Origin: Palsa-506 sp963786975
Lineage (GTDB): Bacteria > Actinomycetota > Actinomycetes > Streptosporangiales > Streptosporangiaceae
Length of the DNA: 64,000 nucleotides
Reading direction: 5' to 3'
NCBI GenBank assembly: GCA_963786975.1
Contig: CAWBBE010000007.1
Location: 1-64,000, forward strand
Shown: positions 25,661-34,167 of the stretch, one piece after another
Layout: each line of letters opens with the position of its first letter
Numbering within the stretch: position 1 is the first letter of the stretch
Translations under genes and position numbers: made by a program
The notes under the pieces: generated by a model
What the model was told of the DNA's origin: nothing
Seen by the model: the letters and a program-made list of their open reading frames with translations, nothing else
The model's database searches: none

Positions 25661-26771
25661 TCAGGGAGCGAGATCCGCTAACCGCTCGGCCGGCTCATCG
25701 CATCTCCTTCCCGGTTCTCCGTGCTCGGGGTCGTGCAGCCAGCACGCACTGAGGTGCCCGGGGGCGACCTCGATGGCCGGCGGCGCGCTTTCCGTGCAGA
25801 CCTTCATCGCGTGCGGGCAGCGCGGGTGGAAGCGGCAGCCGCTCGGCGGCGCGAGCAGACTGGGCACGCTGCCGCTGCCCCGCAGGTCCGGCCGCCCGGC
25901 CCGGCCGGGATCGGGCGCGGCGCTCAGCAGCAGCTGGGTGTACGGGTGGGCGGGCTCGTCCGTCACCGAGCCCGCCGGGCCGGATTCGACCAGCTGCCCG
26001 GCATACATGACGGCGATCACGTCGGCCAGGTACCTGGCCGAGGCGATGTCGTGGGTGATGTAGAGAATCGTCAGCCCGTCGGTGTCCCGCAGGCCGCCAA
26101 GCAGGTTCAGCAGCCCGAGCCTGATCGACACGTCGAGCATCGAGACCGGCTCGTCGGCCAGCAGCACCCGCGGCTGCACGGCGAGCGCCCGGGCGATGGC
26201 CACCCGCTGCCGCTGGCCGCCGGAAAGCTCGTGCGGGTACTTGCGGATGATCTGGGCGGCCGGGGTGAGCGCTACCCGTTCCAGCAGGCTCATGATCGTC
26301 TCGTCCAGGCTGGCGCCGCGGCACCAGCCGGTGCACCTGCAGCGGACGCGCGAGGTGATACCGCACGTCGTGGACCGGGTTGAGGGAGGAGAACGGATCC
26401 TGCAGCACGAGCTGGATCTCGCGGGTGAAGCTCCGCCTGGCCCGGCCGGCCGGCGCTGGCCGGCCGTCGACCAGCAGCTGGCCGGAAGTCGGCTTGATCA
26501 GCCGGGCCAGCAGCCGGGCCAGGGTCGACTTGCCCGAGCCGCTCTCCCCGACGATCGCGGTGATGCCGCCCTCCGGCAGCGCCAGCGAAACGTCCTCGAC
26601 CGCGTGCACCACGGGGGCGCTGCGCTGCTGGCCGGCCGGGCTACGGCCAAACCGCGTCCGCATCCCGGCACGCGCGGCCCGGCGAACCGCGAAATGCTTG
26701 GTCAGGCCGCGGGCTTCGAGCACGACCGGAGCCGCCTGCGGCGGCCGGGCGGGGGCGTCTAGCCCGGTCAT
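25661..26771 (-). pseudogene. Oligosaccharide/peptide ABC transporter ATPase (OppF-like), frameshifted
   Basis: From ATG 26771 (overlapping the OppD-like stop as ATGA) the frame gives GLTKHFAVRR, Walker A GESGSGKST and the Q-loop LVLQDPFSSLNP. Near 26320 one extra base breaks it; the rest (SLDETIMSLLERV, signature LSGGQRQRVAIARAL, Walker B LLADEP) continues in the next frame to 25661 with the Cys-containing oligopeptide C-terminal motif (CRFHPRCPHAMKVC). The corrected length is about 369 residues, normal for OppF. The signature loop reads VSMLDVSIR in place of the common TSALDVSVQ. With an intact operon around it, a sequence error is more likely than loss of function. Confidence 0.88.
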
Positions 26772-27868
26772 GGCTGCTCCCTCCCGGCGACGGCGGCTGC
26801 CGGGACGCCAGCCTGGCCGCGGCCCGGCCCGGCCCCGGCCAGCTCGGCGGGAACCGGCCCGGTGCCGTCGTGCAGCCAGCACGCGGCCAGCCGCCGCCCG
26901 GCTAGTACCTGCAGCACGGGATTTTCCGTTTTACATCTGTCCATGACATACGGGCAGCGGGGATGGAATACGCAGCCGGCCGGCAGTGCCCGCAGGTCAG
27001 GCGGCGAGCCGGGGATGCCGGTCATCTGCTTTCTCGGCCCGTGCAGCGCCGGGAAGGAATGCAGCAGCCCGAGCGTGTACGGATGCCGCGGGGACTGGTA
27101 AAGCGCCGCCGCGGTGGCCTGCTCGACCAGCCGGCCCGCGTACATCACGGCGATCGAGTCGGCGATCTCAACCAGCAGCGATAGGTCGTGGGTGATGAAC
27201 AACACGGCGAAGCCGAGCCGCTCGCGCAGGTCCATCAGCTCCTCGAGGATTTCCCGCTGGGTCACCACGTCCAGCGCGGTGGTCGGCTCGTCCATGATCA
27301 CGATCTGCGGCTCAAGCGCCAGGGCCATGGCGATCATCACCCGCTGGCGCATCCCGCCGGAGAGCTGGTGCGGGTAGCTGTCCAGCCGTCCGGCCGGGAT
27401 GCCGACCATGTCGAGCAGGCCGGCTGCCCTGGCCCGCCGCGCGGCCCGGTCCATCCCCGGCACGTGCACCCGCAGCACGTCGGTGAGCTGGACGCCGATC
27501 GGCAGCACCGGGTTGAGCGCATGCATGGCGCTCTGCAGCACGACCGATATCTGCGACCAGCGGACCGCGCGCATGTCCTCCTCGCCCGCGGCCAGCAGAT
27601 CCACCGGCTGGCCCTGCGGCGGGTGGTAGCGGACCTCGCCGCCGGTGATGATGCCGGGCGGCCGCAGCAGCCGTGTCAGCGCGTGCGCCAGGGTGGACTT
27701 GCCGCTGCCGCTTTCCCCGGCCAGCCCCAGCACCTGCCCGGAAAGCAGGGTGAGGTCGGCGTCCACCACGGCGTGCACGGCATCCCGGCCGAGGCCGTAG
27801 TCCACCCGCAGCCCGCGGACCTCGATCAGCGGCCGGCCGGCCCCGGCGGCCCCGGCGACGGCGCTCAT
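26768..27868 (-). CDS. Oligosaccharide/peptide ABC transporter ATPase (OppD-like)
   Basis: A 366-residue ATPase: Walker A GESGSGKST, Q-loop VVLQSAMHALNP, signature LSGGMRQRVMIAMAL, Walker B IVIMDEPTTALDVV, switch FITHDLSLL, and the OppD-type C-terminal extension with CVFHPRCPYVMDRC, a cysteine cluster that in relatives can hold an iron-sulfur cluster. ATG 27868 overlaps the upstream permease stop (ATGA), and its own stop overlaps the OppF-like start. It energises import together with its OppF partner. Confidence 0.94.
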   Translation of the reverse strand: MSAVAGAAGAGRPLIEVRGLRVDYGLGRDAVHAVVDADLTLLSGQVLGLAGESGSGKSTLAHALTRLLRPPGIITGGEVRYHPPQGQPVDLLAAGEEDMRAVRWSQISVVLQSAMHALNPVLPIGVQLTDVLRVHVPGMDRAARRARAAGLLDMVGIPAGRLDSYPHQLSGGMRQRVMIAMALALEPQIVIMDEPTTALDVVTQREILEELMDLRERLGFAVLFITHDLSLLVEIADSIAVMYAGRLVEQATAAALYQSPRHPYTLGLLHSFPALHGPRKQMTGIPGSPPDLRALPAGCVFHPRCPYVMDRCKTENPVLQVLAGRRLAACWLHDGTGPVPAELAGAGPGRGQAGVPAAAVAGREQP

Positions 27869-29013
27869 CGCTGGTCCTCGTTGCCGCTGGCGGGCAGCAG
27901 CACCGGGGTCAGGCCGAGCGTGGCGCGCTTCGGCGGGACGGCCAGGCCGGCCTTGCGGGCCCGGCGCCTGGACAGCCCGGCCGCGCGCAGCCGCGGGTTG
28001 ATGAACTCGTCGATCCCGAAGTTGAGCAGCGCGAGCGAGGTGCCGAGCAGCGCGACGGCCAGCCCGGGCGGCACGTACCACCACCAGTAGCCGCTGATCT
28101 CCGCCGAGCCGCTCTGCGCCCAGAAGAGCATCGAGCCCCAGCTCCAGTGGTCCGGGTTGACCAGGGCGAGGAAGGCCAGCGCCGTGTAGGTGCCGACGCC
28201 GTAGAGCACGGTGAACAGGAAGGAGGAGGCGACGATCGGCGACAGGTTGGGCAGGATCTCGTGGGTGATGATCCGCCACCTGCGCTCGCCGATGATCCGG
28301 GCCGATTCCACGTAGTCCCGGCTGCGCAGGGAAAGCGTCTGGGACCGCAGGACCCGCGCGCCCCAGGCCCAGCCGGTGATCGCGATGATCAGGCCGATCA
28401 GCAGGTCGTTGCTGCCGCTGGACCTCGGCAGGAAGCCGAAGATGACGATCAGCAGCGGCAGCGCGGGCAGCACCAGGAAGAAATTGGCCAGCATGGAGAG
28501 CGTGTCGTCGCCCAGCCCGCCCACGTAACCGGCGGTGACGCCGATGAGGACGGACAGGATGGTCGCGACTATCCCGGCGATGAAGGCCACCAGGATCGTG
28601 CTGCGCCCGCCGGCCAGCAGCTGGGAGAACACGTCCTGCTGCAGCTGGGTGGTGCCGAGCAGGTGCGCGTGCGACGGCGGCTGCGGCACCCCGTTGACGG
28701 TCGACAGGCTGGCCGATGGATCGTACGGGGTGATCATCGGGCCGATGATGGCGAGGATCAGGAAGCCGCCCAGCAGCACCAGGCCGACGATGATCTTCGG
28801 TGATCTCGGCAGCCGGAACCGCCGGTCGCGGCCGGTGACGACGATCGCCGGAGAGCCGGCCGGGCCGGCCGGGCCGGGCAGCGGCGGGCCGGCCGCGCCG
28901 GGACCGGGCAGGCCGGTTCCCGGCAGGCCGGCACCGGGGATCCCGGGGATTCCGGAGCCGCCGGTGCCGGGGAGGTCCGGGCCGGGTGTACCCGCGCCGG
29001 TGTCGAGGGCCAT
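27865..29013 (-). CDS. ABC transporter permease (OppC-like)
   Basis: A 382-residue inner-membrane permease. An unusually long, Pro/Gly-rich cytoplasmic N-terminal tail (about residues 1-60, repeats like GIPGIPGAGLPGTGLPG) precedes the OppC_N region and the BPD transmembrane domain with the EAA loop (YVESARIIGERRWRIITHEILPN). Six helices are predicted. It starts three bases after the OppB-like stop region and is coupled to the OppD-like ATPase gene by ATGA. The tail is not a usual family feature and may be a low-complexity extension. Confidence 0.93.
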   Translation of the reverse strand: MALDTGAGTPGPDLPGTGGSGIPGIPGAGLPGTGLPGPGAAGPPLPGPAGPAGSPAIVVTGRDRRFRLPRSPKIIVGLVLLGGFLILAIIGPMITPYDPSASLSTVNGVPQPPSHAHLLGTTQLQQDVFSQLLAGGRSTILVAFIAGIVATILSVLIGVTAGYVGGLGDDTLSMLANFFLVLPALPLLIVIFGFLPRSSGSNDLLIGLIIAITGWAWGARVLRSQTLSLRSRDYVESARIIGERRWRIITHEILPNLSPIVASSFLFTVLYGVGTYTALAFLALVNPDHWSWGSMLFWAQSGSAEISGYWWWYVPPGLAVALLGTSLALLNFGIDEFINPRLRAAGLSRRRARKAGLAVPPKRATLGLTPVLLPASGNEDQR

Positions 29014-29016
29014 CGG

Positions 29017-29994
29017 TCAGGCCTCCTGACGGGTTCGCGGATCGAGGAACAGGTAGACGAAGTCCGCCGCCAGGTTCGCGGCCAGCACGGCGAAGGTGAT
29101 GATCAGGAAGATGCCCTGCAGCAGCGGGTAGTCGCGCGCGCCCACCGCCTGCAGCAAGATGAAGCCGAGCCCGGGATAGCTGAACACGATCTCGACCAGC
29201 AGCGCGCCGGAGACCACGAAGCCGATCGCCAGCGAGAAGCCGGAGATGCTCGGCAGGATGGCGTTCCGCGCCGCGTACCAGACGACCCGGCCCTTCGGCA
29301 GGCCCTTGGCCTGCGCCATCAGCACGTAGTCCTCGTCCATCGTGGTGATCATCACGTTCCGCATCCCGACGATCCAGCCGGCCGCCGAGCAGAGCACGAT
29401 CGTCAGCGCGGGCAGCACCGCGTGGTCTAACACATCGGCGAAGTAGGTCGCGTTGAAGCCCGGGAAGTCCAGCTGCCCGTACGCGCGGCCGGACGGGAAC
29501 CAGCCGAGCCTGGTGGAGAACAAGTCCAGCGCCAGGAAGGCGATGAAGAAATACGGTGCCGCCTGGAAGAAGGTGGTGGCTGGCAGCAGGCTGTCCAGCC
29601 AGCTGCCGCGTCGCCAGGCGACCAGGATGCCGAGCAGCGTGCCGAGCATGAAGCTGATCACGGTGGCCATGCCGATCAGCCCGATGGTCCAGGGCAGCGC
29701 GCCCTTGATCACGCTGGTCACCGTCGCCGGGTAGCTGCTGGTGGACAGGCCCAGGTTGCCGTGCGCCAGGTTCGCCCAGTAGTGCGTGTACTGGCCCCAG
29801 AGGCCCGCGCTGGAGTTGAGCCCGTACTGCGCTTCGAGCGCGTGGATGTTCTGCTCGGTGACCTGGCCCTGCATGTGCGAGAGCAGTGCCTCGACCGGGT
29901 TTCCCGGCATCACCCGGGGGATCATGAAGTCCACCGTCACCGCGGCGAGCGCGGTGATCGCGTAAAAGAGGATCCTGCGGGCGAGCAACCTCAT
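29017..29994 (-). CDS. ABC transporter permease (OppB-like)
   Basis: A 325-residue permease with six predicted helices, the OppB N-terminal motif (FMIPRVMPGNPVEALL) and the EAA loop (YVLMAQAKGLPKGRVVWYAARNAILP). ATG 29994 was chosen because it overlaps the lacI stop (ATGA, 29991-29994). It pairs with the OppC-like protein to form the import channel. The tight order lacI, oppB, oppC, oppD, oppF, binding protein, GH3 enzyme indicates one transcript controlled by the regulator it encodes. Confidence 0.94.
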   Translation of the reverse strand: MRLLARRILFYAITALAAVTVDFMIPRVMPGNPVEALLSHMQGQVTEQNIHALEAQYGLNSSAGLWGQYTHYWANLAHGNLGLSTSSYPATVTSVIKGALPWTIGLIGMATVISFMLGTLLGILVAWRRGSWLDSLLPATTFFQAAPYFFIAFLALDLFSTRLGWFPSGRAYGQLDFPGFNATYFADVLDHAVLPALTIVLCSAAGWIVGMRNVMITTMDEDYVLMAQAKGLPKGRVVWYAARNAILPSISGFSLAIGFVVSGALLVEIVFSYPGLGFILLQAVGARDYPLLQGIFLIITFAVLAANLAADFVYLFLDPRTRQEA

Positions 29995-31112
29995 GGCTGC
30001 CGCCTCCCCTCGGTGGTCCGCCATGCGGGCACGGCCAGGTCGGACGGGCAGCCGCAGCTCTCCCGCCGGATCAGCCGGGTCGGCAGCACGATGTCGCGGT
30101 TGCCGGGCTGGCCGTTGCTGATCATGGAGTGCAGGATCTCGAAGGCGGTCGCGCCGAGATCCTGGATGGGCTGGCGCACGGTCGTCAGCTGCGGCCGCAG
30201 GTGCCGCGCCACCGGGATGTCGTCAAACCCGGTGACCGCGACCTCGCCGGGCACGTCGATGCCGCGGGCCGACAGCGCGTACATCACGCCGAGCGCCGTC
30301 TGGTCGTTCGCGCAGGCGATCGCCCGCGGCAGCGTCACGCGCCGGTCGATCAGCTGGTCGACGACGCTGGCGCCGCCCACCGCGAGGTAGTTGCCGCGCC
30401 ACTGCGGGCCGTCGGCGAACTCCGCGCCCGCCGCGGTCACCTCGGCCGCGAGCGCCTCCTGCCGGGTGAGGTTGTCCGGGCTGTCGGCGTGACCGGCCAG
30501 GTAGCCGACGCTGCCGTAGCCATGGTCGCCGACCAGGTGCCTGGCCAGCTCGGTCATCCCGGCCTTGTTGTCGCTGCGCACGTTCACCGTGGTCCCGGTC
30601 GGCATGCCCGCCAGCGTGACGATCGGGACCTGCCGGGACAGCCGGGCCAGCTGGTCCGGCTCAAGAATCCGGTCGTGCAGGATCAGGCCGTCGCTCTTGC
30701 GGGCCAGCGAGAGAATCCGCTTGCCCGGGTCGTGATCGCCTACGTCCACGGACCTGACCAGCAGGTCGAACCCGCGGCGCTGCGCCACTACCTCGATGCC
30801 GCGGTTGATCATGTCGGGGAACTGCAGGCTCTCGTCCTCGTCGGCGAAGAGGCCCTCGCTGGTCTCGACCCAGGGAACCCGCCGGACGGCAACGCCGACG
30901 ACTTCCTTCAGCCGGGCGCTCAGCGCCCGGGCCGCGCCGTCCGGCGCGAAGCCCAGCTCGGTCACCGCCTGCATGACCCGCTCCCTGGTTTCCTCGCGCG
31001 GGTTGCGCTGCCCGTTCAGCACCCGGGAGACCGATGCGATCGAGACGCCGGCCGCCCGCGCCACGTCATAGATCGTCGGCGGCGTATTCGCCGTGTCGCG
31101 AATCTCCGCCAT
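29991..31112 (-). CDS. LacI-family transcriptional regulator
   Basis: A 373-residue repressor. The helix-turn-helix and hinge helix are at the N-terminus (TIYDVARAAGVSIASVSRVLNG, about residues 12-34; hinge AARALSARLK). The periplasmic-binding-like sugar domain follows, ending with TTVRQPIQDLGATAFEIL. A GAGGAGA ribosome site precedes ATG 31112. Two identical palindromes of the LacI-type sequence lie 44 and 110 bases upstream, so it most likely represses its own operon and releases on binding an oligosaccharide breakdown product. It is translationally coupled to the first permease gene. Confidence 0.94.
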   Translation of the reverse strand: MAEIRDTANTPPTIYDVARAAGVSIASVSRVLNGQRNPREETRERVMQAVTELGFAPDGAARALSARLKEVVGVAVRRVPWVETSEGLFADEDESLQFPDMINRGIEVVAQRRGFDLLVRSVDVGDHDPGKRILSLARKSDGLILHDRILEPDQLARLSRQVPIVTLAGMPTGTTVNVRSDNKAGMTELARHLVGDHGYGSVGYLAGHADSPDNLTRQEALAAEVTAAGAEFADGPQWRGNYLAVGGASVVDQLIDRRVTLPRAIACANDQTALGVMYALSARGIDVPGEVAVTGFDDIPVARHLRPQLTTVRQPIQDLGATAFEILHSMISNGQPGNRDIVLPTRLIRRESCGCPSDLAVPAWRTTEGRRQP

Positions 31113-31155
31113 TCGTTCTCCTCAGGCTCCGTGCGAGGTCAGGCCGGGCCCGCCT

Positions 31156-31169
31156 GGTAAGCGCTTACC
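31156..31169. promoter_or_regulatory. LacI-family operator O1
   Basis: Perfect palindrome GGTAAGCGCTTACC with the central GCGC typical of LacI-family sites, 44 bases before the lacI start. Confidence 0.85.
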
Positions 31170-31221
31170 GTGATGGCCGACTGAGCTGGTTCCAGTTTCC
31201 GGAGGGGCTGCCAGCCTTGGC

Positions 31222-31235
31222 GGTAAGCGCTTACC
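31222..31235. promoter_or_regulatory. LacI-family operator O2
   Basis: Second identical palindrome GGTAAGCGCTTACC. Its centre is 66 bp from that of O1, close to six helical turns, compatible with cooperative binding or looping. The promoter probably lies between or within the pair. Confidence 0.85.
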
Positions 31236-31849
31236 AGGTGGTCTGCCAGGAGCGTAAATCCTCCGCGTGGCGGACTCAAGCACGTGAGTCCACACTGTTA
31301 CCTGAACGTAACAACCACGCCGAAGCCGCCGGCCGTCGACCATTCGCGGCTCACCCGGACACACCGGCAGACACGACGCCGGACGTGCGGCGCGACCGGT
31401 CATCACCCGCGAAGCCGCGCGGCGGCCGGCCACGGCACGTGCAGGCATGTGTTGAACAGGCAGTTGACCGGCAGTTTGACCGGCAGAGTTGCGTTTGCCT
31501 GTCACATCGGCATTCGAAGATCCTTAGCCGGCGGCCCAGTGGCGGGTCGGCGCAACTGGCGCCGAACCATGTTCCGCCCGACTGGCCGCATGGGATCCCC
31601 GGCAAGTGCACCCGACCTCCATGCCGACGACCCGCGAGCCGAAGCCTGGCGGGACTTCGGCCAGGCGCCAGGCACGCACCTGCGGGGGGCGGGTGGCAAC
31701 AGGGAGTTACGAGCTGCGCACGCCGGAGGCACGGCAACGGCCGACTTGATCTTCCGGGCCGCCGGCTGCCTGCGGCCGCGGCCCGGGTACATGCCCGGGC
31801 TCCTCCTGGCCTCTGACCGGCAGGTCCTGATCGGTGCCTGATACAGCGC
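31236..31849. other. Long intergenic region between lacI and amt
   Basis: About 600 bases without a convincing gene. It holds one GlnR-like half-site pair (31297-31312) and a near-tandem TTGACCGGCAG repeat around 31464-31485. Open frames here lack family features. Confidence 0.5.
31297..31312. promoter_or_regulatory. Distal GlnR-like site
   Basis: GTTAC, six bases, GTAAC: the spacing of actinobacterial GlnR half-sites. It is about 640 bases from amt, so its role is doubtful. Confidence 0.3.
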
Positions 31850-31865
31850 GAAACAGGCAGTTAAC
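31850..31865 (+). promoter_or_regulatory. GlnR-like box upstream of amt
   Basis: GAAAC, six bases, TTAAC, about 90 bases before amt. Same half-site spacing as the stronger box at 31902-31928. Confidence 0.45.
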
Positions 31866-31901
31866 AAACGCCGCCGTCTGGCCTGCTCTGTTGCCGGCGG
31901 C

Positions 31902-31928
31902 GTAACAGCCGGGAAATACGCCCGAAAC
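31902..31928 (+). promoter_or_regulatory. GlnR-type box in the amt promoter region
   Basis: GTAAC-n6-GAAAT-n6-GAAAC: three half-sites at exact 11-base intervals, matching the alternating GTnAC/GAAAC pattern of GlnR boxes. It ends 26 bases before the amt start. GlnR-controlled ammonium transporters are well known in Streptomyces and mycobacteria. Confidence 0.6.
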
Positions 31929-31954
31929 GCTGTCATGGGAGACAGGAATCGTTG

Positions 31955-33481
31955 ATGACGGACATCGAAGCGGCTCCGTCGGCCGGCACTGGCCTCGGTG
32001 CTGGCGGACCCCCGGGCAAGCCTCTTCGCCGTAGCCCTTGGAGGCGCCGAGTGGTTCCCTATCCGAGCTGGCTGAACGCCGGCGACAACGCATGGCAGCT
32101 CACGGCGGCGACTCTCGTCGGCCTGATGAGCATCCCGGCCCTCGCAGTCCTCTACGCGGGACTGGTGCAGCGCAAGTGGGCTGTGAACGCCATGATGATG
32201 GTGTTCAGCGCGTTCTGCCTGACTTTGATCGTCTGGGTGCTCTGGGCGTTCAAGATGGGCTTCGGCAATCCGTGGATATCGACCTTCGTCGGGAAGCCAG
32301 CCGCCGTCATCGGCCATGCCGGTGAGCAGGCCCAGGCCAGCATCCCGCTGCTCAACGGGCTGATGCCGAAGTTCCGCTTCCCTGAGTCCTCGCTCGTCTA
32401 CTTCCAGTTCGTGTTCGCCGCGATCACGCCGATCCTGCTGCTCGGTGCCGTGATCGGGCGGATCAACTTCAAGGTGTGGCTGCTCTTCGTGCCGCTCTGG
32501 ATCACCTTCGCCTATGCCGTGAACGCGTTCCTGCTCTGGGGCGGCGGCTGGTGGAGCGCGCACGGCGCGCTCGACTTCAGCGGCGGCTACGTGATTCACC
32601 TGGCGGCCGGCGTCTCCGGATTCGTGGCCGCGGCGATGGTCGGGCCAAGGCTGCGGCGTGACCGCGAGACCGGCGCGCCAAGCAACGTCCCGTTCGTGGC
32701 GGTCGGTGCCGGCCTGCTCTGGCTCGGCTGGAACGGCTTCAACGGCGGCGACCCGTACTTCGCCGGCGCGGACGCCGCGGCCGCCGTGATCAACACCAAC
32801 CTCGCCACCGCCTGCGCGATGATGACCTGGATCATCCTGGACATGCTCGCCAGCAAGGCGAAGAAGCCGAGCTTCATCGGCGCGGTCAACGGCATGATCT
32901 GCGGCCTGGTCGCCATCACGCCGGCGGCCGGCTATGTGAACGGCCTTGGCGCGATGGTGATCGGGCTGACCGCATCCGGGCTGGTCTGGACCGCGATGAC
33001 CTACCTGCCGCGGCACGTGTGGCCGTTCAACAGGGTCGATGACGCGCTCGGCGTCGTTTACACGCACGGCTTCGCCGGCCTGCTCGGCGGCCTGATGGTC
33101 GGCCTTTTCGCGGACCCCAACATGATCGTCTACCTGGGTCTCGGGAAGAACCCGAACTTCGTCACCGCCGGGTTGTTCTACGGGCATCCGAAGCAGCTGC
33201 TGATCCAGGCGGGTGCGGCGGGCACGATCATCGTCTGGGACGCGATCGTGACGTTCCTCATCCTCAAGGGGCTCAGCCTGTTCATGAGCCTGCGCGCGCC
33301 TGAGGCCGACCTCCTGCTCGGTGACCAGGCCATCCACGGCGAGATTGCCTACGCGCCCGAGGAGGATCTGGTCAGCGCCGGCCTGAGCGACCAGCTGGAG
33401 CACGGCGGTCCCTTCGAGGAGCCTGCTGAGCTAGCCGCCGGAGAGCACGCCGGCGAGCACGCTGGCGAGCACGCTCGCTGA
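31955..33481 (+). CDS. amt: Ammonium transporter (Amt/MEP/Rh family)
   Basis: A 508-residue protein with eleven predicted transmembrane helices. It shows the signature region DFSGGYVIHLAAGVSGFVAA with the first pore His, and YTHGFAGLLGGLMVGLFADP with the second, so conduction should be intact. The N-terminus has about 45 extra residues before NAGDNAWQLTAATLV, and the C-terminus ends in three GEHA repeats. ATG 31955 has AGGA seven bases upstream. The gene has no glnK or glnD next to it, unlike the common actinobacterial amtB-glnK-glnD order, so PII control would act in trans. GlnR-like boxes suggest induction under nitrogen limitation. Confidence 0.95.
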   Translation: MTDIEAAPSAGTGLGAGGPPGKPLRRSPWRRRVVPYPSWLNAGDNAWQLTAATLVGLMSIPALAVLYAGLVQRKWAVNAMMMVFSAFCLTLIVWVLWAFKMGFGNPWISTFVGKPAAVIGHAGEQAQASIPLLNGLMPKFRFPESSLVYFQFVFAAITPILLLGAVIGRINFKVWLLFVPLWITFAYAVNAFLLWGGGWWSAHGALDFSGGYVIHLAAGVSGFVAAAMVGPRLRRDRETGAPSNVPFVAVGAGLLWLGWNGFNGGDPYFAGADAAAAVINTNLATACAMMTWIILDMLASKAKKPSFIGAVNGMICGLVAITPAAGYVNGLGAMVIGLTASGLVWTAMTYLPRHVWPFNRVDDALGVVYTHGFAGLLGGLMVGLFADPNMIVYLGLGKNPNFVTAGLFYGHPKQLLIQAGAAGTIIVWDAIVTFLILKGLSLFMSLRAPEADLLLGDQAIHGEIAYAPEEDLVSAGLSDQLEHGGPFEEPAELAAGEHAGEHAGEHAR

Positions 33482-33540
33482 GCTAGCCGCCGGCCGGTGA
33501 GCTAGCCGCCGGCCGGAAAGCCGCCTGCCGCGGTCGCGCC

Positions 33541-33580
33541 CGGGCTGCCTGCCGGTAATCCCGGCCAGGCAGGCAGCCCG
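33541..33580 (+). terminator. Hairpin 1 downstream of amt
   Basis: Perfect 13-bp arms CGGGCTGCCTGCC / GGCAGGCAGCCCG around a 14-base loop, 59 bases after the amt stop. Confidence 0.5.
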
Positions 33581-33600
33581 GCCGGCCGGCGCAGGCCGAT

Positions 33601-33646
33601 GGATGTGCCCTTCGCCAGGCGCCCGCGCCTGGCGAAGGGCACATCC
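33601..33646 (+). terminator. Hairpin 2 downstream of amt (22-bp perfect stem)
   Basis: Arms 33601-33622 and 33625-33646 are exact complements with only two bases between them (stem starts GGATGTGCCCTTCGCC). Such length exceeds ordinary terminators; together with hairpin 1 it should stop transcription strongly. No T-run is present. Confidence 0.55.
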
Positions 33647-33880
33647 ACTGAGTGCGGGCTGGCGGACCCGGCCGATCTGAGGCCACCGGCGCCACCGGGC
33701 GCGGGACGCGCCCGGCAGCCCGGGCGGGGGGCGCGCCCGGCAGCCCGGGCGCGCGTGGCAGCCGGGACGCGCGTGGCAGGCCGGGACGCGCGTGGCTGAT
33801 TCCCCCGGCCAGGGGAGCGCATTCGAGCCCGGCGCGCCCGGCGCCGTCGGCGACGCGCAGTTCCGGATCGCCGGCTCCGT

Positions 33881-34050
33881 CCAGCCCCTCGCCGACGGTG
33901 ACCCCGACCCGCACGCCGACGCCAACACAGACGGCGACGCCGACGCCGACGCCTACGCCGACGGCCACGCAAAGCCCGACGCCCACCGTGACGCCGTCGC
34001 CCAGCTCGACCGGGACCACCCCGGCGTCCAGCTCCGCCCCGGCATCGGGC
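33881..34050 (+). repeat. Thr-Pro low-complexity tract
   Basis: A (CGACGC)n-like tract. In one plus frame it reads TPTPTQTATPTPTPTPTATQSPTP and ends at a stop at 34051-34053. This could be the tail of a secreted Pro/Thr-rich protein, but I see no signal peptide or credible start, and other frames are open too, so I do not call a gene. Confidence 0.5.
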
Positions 34051-34167
34051 TGAGCGCCCAGCAGAATGCCCCGGCGGACCGGCCGGCCCAGGCCAGGCGG
34101 CCAGGCGGGTCGGTTAAGCGCCGGGTGCCGGGGCGCTCAGCCCGGACTGCGCGGCGTCGCCGCCCGG

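Noticed and set aside
31284..31841. 185-codon ORF upstream of amt
   Set aside because: His/Arg/Pro-rich, no domain, no ribosome site, and it overlaps the GlnR-like site region.
33483..34019. Gly/Val-rich minus-strand ORF
   Set aside because: Generated by the Thr-Pro low-complexity tract and the hairpins; no start signal or family.
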